Part shown: positions 19,147-26,149 of the stretch, in pieces
Layout: each line of letters opens with the position of its first letter
How positions within the stretch are numbered: position 1 is the stretch's first letter
NCBI RefSeq assembly: GCF_000508185.1
Contig: NZ_AYOY01000146.1
Location: forward strand, 1 to 48,734
Direction: 5' to 3'
Source: Sphingobium sp. C100
GTDB taxonomy: Bacteria > Pseudomonadota > Alphaproteobacteria > Sphingomonadales > Sphingomonadaceae
DNA length: 48,734 nt
The notes under the pieces: model-generated
The model's database searches: none
The model's input: the letters and a program-made list of their open reading frames with translations, nothing else
What the model was told of the DNA's origin: nothing
Program-made: the position numbers and the translations under genes

Positions 19147-19164
19147 CGTTAGGGGCGCATTGCG

Positions 19165-19980
19165 TTAGAAGGGCAGCCAGTTCCGCTTTTCGCTGAATTT
19201 CATATAGCCGGCATTGACGCCCAGCCGATAGCCGACGCCCAGCCGGATCGGGATGAGGACGACATTGCCCCAGCGCAGATAGGAGGCGGTGAAGCCGCCG
19301 ACCAGATAGGCGGTGCCTTCCGCCGCCGGGAAGCGGTGATAAAGATCCTGCGTGTCGTAGAGATTATAGACGAGGACGAAGGTGTTGGCCGCATTGCCGC
19401 CGACATCGAAGCCGATCGACGGGCCGGTCCAATAGACTTCGCGCTTGCCCTCGATCTTGTGATTGAGCGTGCCCGATCCATAGCGCAGGCCGACGACGAA
19501 GGCACCCGAAGCTTCGCGCCCGGCGATATAGGCGTTGGGACGCCCCTGATCCTTGAGCACCTTTTCGATGATGCCGGCCAGCCCCTCAGCGCCCTTGCCG
19601 AACACGCCTTCGGCCGCGCCGATCAGATCGTCTTCCTGATAGGAATCGCCGGGTGCCATGGCGGCCGGCGGCGATGCCTGGGTGACAGGAGCGCCGGTCG
19701 CCGTCGTGCTGTCCACGCCCGGAGTCGGAGCCGGATAGGCGGGCGGCGCGCCATAGGTGGTGCCGCTGCCCTGATCGAGGCTGGGATCGACCCCCGGATC
19801 GGTCGGCGCGTTGGTGGCGGGCGGCGGCGGAGCGAGGTCCGCGTCGATCGCCGTGTTGGGATCGATCGTGCGGACCTGAGCCGAGGCGGCGAGCGGGGTC
19901 AGCGCCATCCCCGCCAGCGCGGCAGTCAGCGCCGCCGCGCGCGCGATGCGGGCGCTTATGCGCCCCTTGATGCCGATCAT
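19165..19980 (-). CDS. EipA/DUF1134 family envelope protein
   Basis: A 271-residue exported protein. A signal peptide spans about residues 1-35, with a cleavage-like ASAQ. It is followed by a Pro/Thr/Ala-rich linker (about 40-110) and the DUF1134 domain, which begins near SYQEDDLIGAAEGVFGKGAE and continues with KEGKREVYWTG-like and SIGFDVGGNA segments to the end. In Brucella the homologue EipA is needed for envelope integrity. ATG at 19980 is used because a longer frame lacks family likeness. It faces the tRNA gene with 227 bases between. Confidence 0.86.
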   Translation of the reverse strand: MIGIKGRISARIARAAALTAALAGMALTPLAASAQVRTIDPNTAIDADLAPPPPATNAPTDPGVDPSLDQGSGTTYGAPPAYPAPTPGVDSTTATGAPVTQASPPAAMAPGDSYQEDDLIGAAEGVFGKGAEGLAGIIEKVLKDQGRPNAYIAGREASGAFVVGLRYGSGTLNHKIEGKREVYWTGPSIGFDVGGNAANTFVLVYNLYDTQDLYHRFPAAEGTAYLVGGFTASYLRWGNVVLIPIRLGVGYRLGVNAGYMKFSEKRNWLPF

Positions 19981-20207
19981 GCCTGAAACTCCCCGGAAAA
20001 CCGCTCTTGAACCATAGGGTAGATTATCAGGAGCCAAGCTGAAACGGCAATGAACGAACGGTGATGCGAGTCGATTGTGCGCCGGACCGAATCCGCCGCG
20101 ATTGCGGCTGCGAAAAATCGGCACATAGACCCGTTGCCATGCAACAAACTGCTCGCTATAGCCCCAGCCCTAGCCACTGCCCGCCACTCCGGTGGGCAAA
20201 TTCATGC

Positions 20208-20299
20208 GGAGACGTGGGTGAGTGGCTGAAACCAGCGGTTTGCTAAACCGTCGTAGCCTGAATGGGCTACCGAGGGTTCGAATCCCTCCGTCTCCGCCA
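20208..20299 (+). tRNA. tRNA-Ser (anticodon GCT)
   Basis: A 92-base class II tRNA. The seven-base acceptor arms GGAGACG and CGTCTCC pair, the anticodon arm CGGTTTGCTAAACCG presents GCT (serine AGC/AGU codons), a long variable arm (TAGCC/GGCTA) follows, and the T arm reads GGGTTCGAATCCC. The discriminator is G and the CCA end is encoded. A five-T run begins three bases after the CCA. It marks the junction between the housekeeping block and the polysaccharide locus. Confidence 0.97.
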
Positions 20300-20661
20300 A
20301 TTTTTCATTTGAATATGTAGTCGGTGCGGTTTTCGCAGCTGACAGTTTTCTTTCCCATCGATCTATACGCTGAAGATTTCGCTGCCCTCGTCGTCCCCCG
20401 AAGGTCGGCACGCGGGGATGGGGGCGAGGCGTAATATTCGCAGAACGGGGTTGGCGCTGATATTTGCCACGGTATGTGCAGTTCCAGTGCCGCTCAATGC
20501 AGCGAATCCGTTTTCGACTGAGTCTCCGACCGGTAGCGGATGATCGTGTCGAGCGACATGGAGGCCGATGACGGTCAAAAATCGACGGTGCCAGCATTGG
20601 TGCTTTGCCCCGTCCGGCCCATCGACTAGGACCGATTGCCTGATTTGAGGCCGGGGTTTGG
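20300..20661. other. 362-base intergenic region between tRNA-Ser and lacI-type gene
   Basis: No gene is supported; short open frames here show no family pattern. It should contain the promoter of the downstream regulator. I saw no clear LacI-type palindrome, no direct repeat of the tRNA 3' end and no integrase remnant. Confidence 0.5.
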
Positions 20662-21708
20662 ATGGCAAGAGCGGATCGACCGGGACGGGGAGCGACCATA
20701 GTCGATGTGGCGGCGCGCGCAGGCGTCTCGTCGATGACGGTATCGCGTGTCATCAATGGCCGCACGGGGGTCAATGCGCAAACCCGCCTGACCGTGGAAG
20801 AGGCCATCAAGGCACTGGCCTATACGCCCAATGTTGCGGCCCGCAATTTGGTGACGTCGAGCGAATTGCGCATCGGTGTCATCTATTCCAAGCCCAGTGC
20901 CGCCTTCATGAGCGATTTTCTGACCGGCGTATTCGAGGAAGCATCGGCACGCGGCGCGCGTCTTGTGCTGTTGAAAGGCGAAGATGGCAAAGGGCCGACC
21001 ATCTCTGCGGTGCAGGATATGGTTGCGTCGGGCATTAGCGGCGTCTTGCTGGCGCCACCCCTGGGGGAAGCGCCCGATGTGCTGCGGGTGCTGGAGGAAA
21101 GCGCATGTATCACCGCGGCGGTAGGCGCTTATCAGTCGCGGGACACGATCTGCGTCCGCATCGACGATCGGGCCGCATCCTATCAGATGACCCGGCTCAT
21201 CCTGGATCTTGGCCACCGTCGACTGGGCTTCATCCTGGGCAATCCCGACCAGGCGGCCAGCGCTGAACGCATGGCGGGTTTCTACGCCGCTGTCCGGGAA
21301 ACCGGCGGAGTGGATGTGCAGGTCGTGCAGGGCGACTTCACCTACATGTCGGGCCTTCATGCCGCCGAGCAGCTTTTAGGCTCAACCAGCCCGCCCACCG
21401 CGATATTCGCAAGCAACGACGACATGGCGGCGGCCGTTGTATCGGTTGCCCATCGCCGCCATCTGGATGTGCCGTCCGAATTGACCGTTGCCGGTTTTGA
21501 CGACACGACCGCCGCCGTCACCCTATGGCCGCCGCTGACGACGGTAAGGCAGCCGGTGCGCGCGCTCGCCGCAGAGGCACTCAGCCTGCTTATCGCCGAG
21601 ATCGGCCAGAAAGGCCGCAAGTCGCGTGCTCCGCAGGAACGCATTCTGGAGCATGAAATAGTGGAGCGTCAGTCGACCTGCGCACCAAGATCACCGCCTT
21701 CTTCATAG
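20662..21708 (+). CDS. LacI-family transcriptional regulator
   Basis: A 348-residue LacI/GalR-type repressor. The DNA-binding head covers residues 10-60, with helix-turn-helix ATIVDVAARAGVSSMTVSRV and the hinge helix NVAARNLVTS. The periplasmic-binding-protein-like effector domain follows, with landmarks LGHRRLGFILG and IFASNDDMAAAVV. The recognition helix SSMTVSR is like that of GntR/IdnR-type members, whose sites centre on TTA-CCGG/TCGA-TAA, and the window has such a palindrome at 24717-24736. Its 3' end overlaps the convergent GH43 gene by 40 bases. It probably senses a xylose/arabinose-type oligosaccharide; the effector is inferred from neighbours only. Confidence 0.9.
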   Translation: MARADRPGRGATIVDVAARAGVSSMTVSRVINGRTGVNAQTRLTVEEAIKALAYTPNVAARNLVTSSELRIGVIYSKPSAAFMSDFLTGVFEEASARGARLVLLKGEDGKGPTISAVQDMVASGISGVLLAPPLGEAPDVLRVLEESACITAAVGAYQSRDTICVRIDDRAASYQMTRLILDLGHRRLGFILGNPDQAASAERMAGFYAAVRETGGVDVQVVQGDFTYMSGLHAAEQLLGSTSPPTAIFASNDDMAAAVVSVAHRRHLDVPSELTVAGFDDTTAAVTLWPPLTTVRQPVRALAAEALSLLIAEIGQKGRKSRAPQERILEHEIVERQSTCAPRSPPSS

Positions 21709-23303
21709 ACAAAGGCGGAAAAATCAGCGGGCGTCCCCGCGCCTGACAAATCCTGGCAACTCATGCCGACAAAGGCGCCGGTGAAATTCGGCAAGCCTGG
21801 GCAGGTGACTTCATCGGACATTATGCTGGCATCAAGTTGACCAGGCAAGAACGCCCATTGCGCCGCACCCTGGAGTCGCCATGCAAAGGTCAGCCTGTCG
21901 CCCTCCACCTGCATCCCCAATTCGACCGTGCCAGGCGGGAGCGGCTGGATGATTTCGAGACTCATCCCCTCCTCGCATTCTGGAGAGGCGCACATCAGCT
22001 GAAGCTGGCGGATGCCGGACTCCGCACTGATATGGAGATAATAGAATTTCGTGCCATTATAATAATGAATGAGGCCGGCGGCTTGCTGAAAGCTCTTGGG
22101 TTCGAAACTCAGGCAGGTCGTGACTGTGAAATGAAAATCCGTCTGCCGCCGCGCCACCAGCGCCTGTTCGAACAGGCTGCCCACCGTTTCCCGTCCGTAG
22201 AGGCGAAGAAACCCAGGGCGGGCGGAGAGGCTGAACAGTCGATCGGCCCTAGGGGTGCGGAGCCACTGAAATTCTTCGGGCAGTTGCGAGCAATCAAATG
22301 TCCCGTTCCATTGTTCACCGGTCCATGGTGCGGGCGGCAGGGGCGGCGTTGGCGGAGATGCGTCGGGGCGGGCGTCGCCTGACACGGTGCGCAGCCATCC
22401 GTCATTGTCCCATCGCATCGGCTGGATGGCGGTTTCGCGGCCCATGACGCACCGTTCCCGACCGGGAAGGGGGCGGCCGCACAGATAGGCGAGCCAGGGC
22501 GTGCCATCCGCCAGTTCGACCAGGTCGCCATGCCCGGCGCGCGTCAGTGCTCCGCCCTTGCAGCCCGCTCCGGTGAGCACGACGCCGTCCGGGTGCAAGT
22601 CATAAGGGCCGGAAATGTGGCGCGACCGGGCCATCACTACGGCATGATCCCAGCCCGTGCCACCTTCGGCGACGAGCAGATGATACCAGCCGTCGCGTTT
22701 GTAGAGATGCGGTCCTTCGGTGAAGCCGCGTTCCGTGCCCGTGAAGATCAGCATCGGCTCGCCGACGAGTTTCAGCGTCTGGCGGTCGAGTTCCTGCATC
22801 TGTATGCCGGCAAAGCGGCCTTGCCCCGGACGATGATCCCACAACATGTTGAGCATCCAGCTGCGCCCGTCATCATCATGAAAAAGCGCCGGATCGAAGC
22901 CGCTGCTGTTCAGATGGACGGGGTCGGACCAATCGCCGTCGACATGATCGCAGGTGACGAGATAATTGGGGAAGTCCCGCAGCGATACCCCTTTCGCGCC
23001 GTTGATCGTCGTCGCGCCATACCGTTTGACGTCGGTGAAGACCAACCAGAATCGACCGGCTGCATAGCTGATGTCGGGCGCCCAGACGCCGCAGGAATCG
23101 GGATTGCCCCGCATATCGAGTTGAGTAGCGCGCGCGAGGGGGCGCGCGGCGAGGCGCCAGTTGACGAGGTCCCGGCTGTGATGAATCTGAACGCCGGGAA
23201 ACCATTCGAATGTGGAGGTCGCGATGAAAAAATCGTCGCCCACCTTCACTATCGAGGGATCCGGATTGAACCCCCGAAGAACAGGGTTGGAGATCGCGTT
23301 CAT
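21669..23303 (-). CDS. Cytoplasmic GH43 glycosidase (beta-xylosidase-like)
   Basis: A 544-residue glycoside hydrolase family 43 protein. The five-bladed propeller begins at once; the base aspartate is D15 in NPDPS, followed by the GFDPALFHDDDG block and the acid glutamate in GFTEGPHL. A C-terminal beta-sandwich (about 335-544) completes the XynB-like layout; length matches beta-xylosidases. No signal peptide, so it should act in the cytoplasm on imported oligosaccharides. ATG at 23303 overlaps the MFS stop (ATGA), proving the short start; a long extension into the MFS gene is rejected. Its last 40 bases are antisense to the regulator. Arabinofuranosidase activity is an alternative. Confidence 0.9.
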   Translation of the reverse strand: MNAISNPVLRGFNPDPSIVKVGDDFFIATSTFEWFPGVQIHHSRDLVNWRLAARPLARATQLDMRGNPDSCGVWAPDISYAAGRFWLVFTDVKRYGATTINGAKGVSLRDFPNYLVTCDHVDGDWSDPVHLNSSGFDPALFHDDDGRSWMLNMLWDHRPGQGRFAGIQMQELDRQTLKLVGEPMLIFTGTERGFTEGPHLYKRDGWYHLLVAEGGTGWDHAVVMARSRHISGPYDLHPDGVVLTGAGCKGGALTRAGHGDLVELADGTPWLAYLCGRPLPGRERCVMGRETAIQPMRWDNDGWLRTVSGDARPDASPPTPPLPPAPWTGEQWNGTFDCSQLPEEFQWLRTPRADRLFSLSARPGFLRLYGRETVGSLFEQALVARRQTDFHFTVTTCLSFEPKSFQQAAGLIHYYNGTKFYYLHISAESGIRQLQLMCASPECEEGMSLEIIQPLPPGTVELGMQVEGDRLTFAWRLQGAAQWAFLPGQLDASIMSDEVTCPGLPNFTGAFVGMSCQDLSGAGTPADFSAFVYEEGGDLGAQVD

Positions 23304-24547
23304 GTCGGCTTGCGCACCAATGTCCAGATAAGAACGGCGCCGACGAGATCGAGAACGCCAAGGAGAATGAAGAAAGGGCCGTAGCCAACCTGGTCGACCA
23401 TCTGTCCCAGCAACAAGGTGAAGAGAAGAACGCCCAGATTGCCCGCCAGGCCGGCCAGGCCCGCCGCGGTCGCAACCGCGTTTCGGGGAAACAGGTCGGA
23501 TGCCATCGTGATGACGGTTACCGACAGCGTCTGATGCGCAAAACCCCCCAGGCAGAGTAGTGCAATGGCCGCATAGGGGTTTGTCGCCATGCCGACAAAA
23601 GCCATGCCGGTCATCATGACCGCGCCCAGCGTGAAGGCCCAGCGGCGCGCATCGATCAGGTCGATCTGTCTTCGCTGGAGGAAGGTCACGACGGCCGGGC
23701 CGAACAGGCATCCCATATCGGCGGCCAGAAACGGCAGCCATGCGAACAGGGCGATCTGAGTCAGGTCGAAGCCGCGAACGCGCGCCAGATAGAGCGGCAT
23801 CCAGAAAGAAAGCATCCCCCAGACCGGGTCTGCGAGCATTCGGGGCAGGGCAATGCCCCACATTTCGCGCTGGCGCAGCAGGGACAACATGGAGGGGCGT
23901 TGCGCCCGCGCGGCAAGCCGGGCTTCCTGGCCGTGGAGAATATAGTCGCGCTCGGCCGGACGCAGCCGTCGGTGGCGCGCCGGCGTGTCGTAGAAGAAAT
24001 ACCACAGCAGCGCCCAGACAAGGCCAATGGCCCCAGCCATCACGAACGCCAATCGCCAGCTGTGCATCATGACGGCCCATGCGACGAGCGGCGGTGCGAA
24101 GACCGCGCCGAACGAGGCGCCAATATTATAGACGCCCCCCGCCAGTCCGCGTTCCCTGGACGGGAACCATTCCGCCACCAGCTTTTGCCCAGCGGGCTGA
24201 GCCGATCCTTCCGCCAGGCCCAGAAGGCCCCGCAGGGCAGCGAAACCGAACCACCCGTTGACGAAGGCGTGGGCCAGGGTGACGAGCGACCATGCCGCCA
24301 CGCAGAGCGTGAAGCCGAGCCGAAGGCCGACGCTGTCGAGGAAATAACCGGCGGCAGGTTGCAGCATCACGCCAAGCTGAAATGCACTCGTGATCCATCC
24401 ATATTCGACGTTGCTGATTGCCTGTTCCGTCAGAATGATCGGCGCGGCAACGCCCAGCACGGAACGGGCGAGATAATTGATCACCATCGCCCCCACGAAA
24501 AGAACGATGATGGTCCAGCGGAGTTTTCCGACCTTCGTGCGTGTCAC
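23300..24547 (-). CDS. MFS transporter (sugar/hexuronate-type)
   Basis: A 415-residue major facilitator with about 12 transmembrane helices. The first begins near residue 10, and the segment RGLLGLAEGSAQPAG followed by WFPSRERGLAGGVYN is typical of the anion:cation symporter (ACS/ExuT-like) group. GTG at 24547 is the start, with CGGAGAC just upstream. The stop overlaps the GH43 start, so importer and glycosidase are made together. The likely cargo is a xylo- or arabino-oligosaccharide or a sugar acid, which then meets the cytoplasmic GH43. The palindromic operator lies 170 bases upstream. Confidence 0.87.
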   Translation of the reverse strand: MTRTKVGKLRWTIIVLFVGAMVINYLARSVLGVAAPIILTEQAISNVEYGWITSAFQLGVMLQPAAGYFLDSVGLRLGFTLCVAAWSLVTLAHAFVNGWFGFAALRGLLGLAEGSAQPAGQKLVAEWFPSRERGLAGGVYNIGASFGAVFAPPLVAWAVMMHSWRLAFVMAGAIGLVWALLWYFFYDTPARHRRLRPAERDYILHGQEARLAARAQRPSMLSLLRQREMWGIALPRMLADPVWGMLSFWMPLYLARVRGFDLTQIALFAWLPFLAADMGCLFGPAVVTFLQRRQIDLIDARRWAFTLGAVMMTGMAFVGMATNPYAAIALLCLGGFAHQTLSVTVITMASDLFPRNAVATAAGLAGLAGNLGVLLFTLLLGQMVDQVGYGPFFILLGVLDLVGAVLIWTLVRKPT

Positions 24548-24679
24548 GTCTCCGGACCGGTAACGTTAACAGTTTCGGTGACGAGGGTGGCTGCGCCGCT
24601 ACCCTGTGTCGCAGCAAGGCGGTGCCTGGTTTTGCGAATGATGTTTGTCAACGGCGCGTCCCTCTCCAAACTCCCTGCT

Positions 24680-24699
24680 GCCGACTATCGACAACAATA
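24680..24699. promoter_or_regulatory. Degenerate operator half-site
   Basis: The right half, TATCGACAACAAT, matches the 24717-24736 palindrome with one change; the left half is poor. Its centre lies 37 bases (about 3.5 helical turns) from the centre of the perfect site, on the MFS side. Confidence 0.4.
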
Positions 24700-24716
24700 A
24701 ACAAGAGATCAACAGC

Positions 24717-24736
24717 GATTGTTATCGATAACAATC
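24717..24736. promoter_or_regulatory. Perfect 20-base palindromic operator, LacI/GntR-box type
   Basis: GATTGTTATCGATAACAATC is an exact inverted repeat with a central CG, the hallmark of LacI-family operators. It lies 170 bases upstream of the MFS-GH43 operon. The core resembles the TTA-n4-TAAC boxes bound by LacI members with a K/S-M-T-V-S-R recognition helix, which fits the regulator at 20662-21708. The pairing of site and regulator is inferred. Confidence 0.8.
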
Positions 24737-25073
24737 TTCCTCTGAGGCTTTGTTGGGGCTGGCCCAAACCGTTACGGTGGGGGTCCGGCCGCGATGCATA
24801 AGAGCAAATTTGGAGGAGGCTGGTATGTCAGATTCCAATATTGGATCGGCTTAGCGCGTGTTCGTAGCGCGATGGCGCAGGAACGTGCGGCGTAAGATCA
24901 ACAGGTCATCGCGAACGTGCCGATCGCGAGATCGTCGGGCAAATCCCTGGCAGCCGGGCGTTCAAGGCCGCAAAGCGCGTCAATCCCTTTGCGCTTGGCG
25001 ATCCCGGCGAGCCAGGCCCAAAGAGGGACATGCGCCCAAAGCGTGGGGCCGTTCTTTGGGGAGGCGAGCGGTC

Positions 25074-25106
25074 GGAGTGATATTCCGGTTCAACGGAAAT
25101 CACTCC
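25074..25106 (-). terminator. Strong bulged hairpin after esterase stop (candidate operon terminator or REP-like element)
   Basis: GGAGTGAT-A-TTCCG pairs with CGGAAATCACTCC through 13 base pairs with one bulged A and a GTTCAA loop. It starts nine bases after the stop of the minus-strand esterase gene, the last gene of the GH43-GH3-esterase operon. No T run follows on that strand, so termination is inferred from position. Confidence 0.55.
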
Positions 25107-25115
25107 ACTCCGTAG

Positions 25116-26072
25116 TCAATCGCGCGGCTTGAGCCAGCCGTGCATGTCCATCCAGCGGGCGAAGGCGTCGAACCAGCCGGTGCTGGTCGTCGCCTTCTGA
25201 TACATGCCAAAGCCGTGGCCGCCCTGTTCATAAAGGTGAAATTCGACCGGCTTGCGGGCTTTTTTCCAGCTTTCGATCAGGCCGAAGCCGCCATTGGCGA
25301 AGAAGGGGTCGTCAGCGGCGAGGGCGATGAACAGCGGCGGCGCATCGGCGGGGACAGTGACGGGCGAAAGCGGGCCGTAAATGTCGCCGATGAAGGCGGG
25401 TTTGGCATCCTGTCCCTTGAGCGCGGTCGCGAGCGTAAGCATCGCGCCAGCCGAGAAGCCGACCATGCCGATCCGGTCGGGATCGACATGCCATTCCCCG
25501 GCGCGCTTGCGGATGAGCGTGAAGGCGGCGCGGGCATCGGCGATCTGGGGCGCGATGTCGGCCATCGCCTGTTCGGGGTCCATGCGCGGCGCACGGGCGA
25601 CGCCCGAGAACATTTCGGTCATCGAGCGTTCGAAGCCCGGCATGTCGGCCGGCGTTTGCTTGAGCCGATATTTGAGGACGAAGGCGGCGACGCCCTTCGC
25701 AGCGAGCGCGCGAGCGACGTCCCACCCTTCATTTTCCATCGACAAGGTGCGGAAGCCGCCGCCCGGCGTCACGACGACGGCGGTGCCGTTTGCCTTTGCC
25801 GGATCGGGCAGGAAAGGGGTGAGCGTCGCGACCGTGACGTTGCGGGCGAAGACGCTGCCATATTGGCTATGCCAGCTTTCGGTCGCGGTTGCGCCGGGCA
25901 GCGCGCCGGTGTCGAGGGTGATGGCGTCGGGCTGGGCTGGGATCGCGATCGGCGTCATCTTGTCATTCTGGGCCAGCGCGACGGTCGGCGCGAGCAGGCC
26001 GAGCGCGAGCGCGGGCATTACGGCGCGGCGCAGCGCGCGGCAGGATTTGGGCAGCAGGGCAGTGGACCTCAT
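25116..26072 (-). CDS. Exported alpha/beta-hydrolase esterase (acetyl-xylan/carbohydrate esterase-like)
   Basis: A 318-residue secreted esterase. A signal peptide covers about residues 1-34 (VALAQ cleavage region). The oxyanion segment VTPGGGF is near 103 and the nucleophile S207 sits in GFSAG; D in AADDPFF and H in EQGGHGFG complete the triad. It resembles the BD-FAE/xylan esterase group that removes acetyl or feruloyl groups from hemicellulose, and it sits 77 bases downstream of GH3 in a GH43-GH3-esterase operon. The exact ester cut cannot be read from sequence. Confidence 0.85.
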   Translation of the reverse strand: MRSTALLPKSCRALRRAVMPALALGLLAPTVALAQNDKMTPIAIPAQPDAITLDTGALPGATATESWHSQYGSVFARNVTVATLTPFLPDPAKANGTAVVVTPGGGFRTLSMENEGWDVARALAAKGVAAFVLKYRLKQTPADMPGFERSMTEMFSGVARAPRMDPEQAMADIAPQIADARAAFTLIRKRAGEWHVDPDRIGMVGFSAGAMLTLATALKGQDAKPAFIGDIYGPLSPVTVPADAPPLFIALAADDPFFANGGFGLIESWKKARKPVEFHLYEQGGHGFGMYQKATTSTGWFDAFARWMDMHGWLKPRD

Positions 26073-26149
26073 GACAAACTCTCCCTTTCATTCTTGCCGG
26101 TTCAAAGGCGAGCCGGTGACGTGGATCGTTGGATGCAGTGCGGACAGCC

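Larger units (their letters stand above)
24548..25115. other. 568-base region upstream of the MFS gene and downstream of the esterase gene
   Basis: No gene is supported. From left to right it holds a TAACGTTA element (24561-24568) close to the MFS start, a degenerate operator half-site (24680-24699), a perfect 20-base palindrome (24717-24736), and a bulged hairpin (25074-25106) after the esterase stop. Between 24850 and 25070 small open frames exist on the plus strand (for example 24917-25132), but none shows a recognisable family, and they may be chance or a decayed gene. Confidence 0.55.

Noticed and set aside
20208..20661. Integration site duplicate next to tRNA-Ser
   Set aside because: I saw no second copy of the tRNA 3' end and no integrase within the window.
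23304..24080. N-terminal extension of the cytoplasmic GH43 to 803 residues
   Set aside because: The added part lies inside the MFS gene in another frame and the GH43 family start coincides with the ATGA overlap at 23300-23303.
24559..24572. TAACGTTA element as a second LacI operator near the MFS start
   Set aside because: Only an eight-base palindrome and it sits just ahead of the start codon; too short to support.
24917..25132. Small plus-strand gene upstream of the esterase
   Set aside because: No ribosome site, no family likeness, and it overlaps the esterase 3' end and a hairpin.
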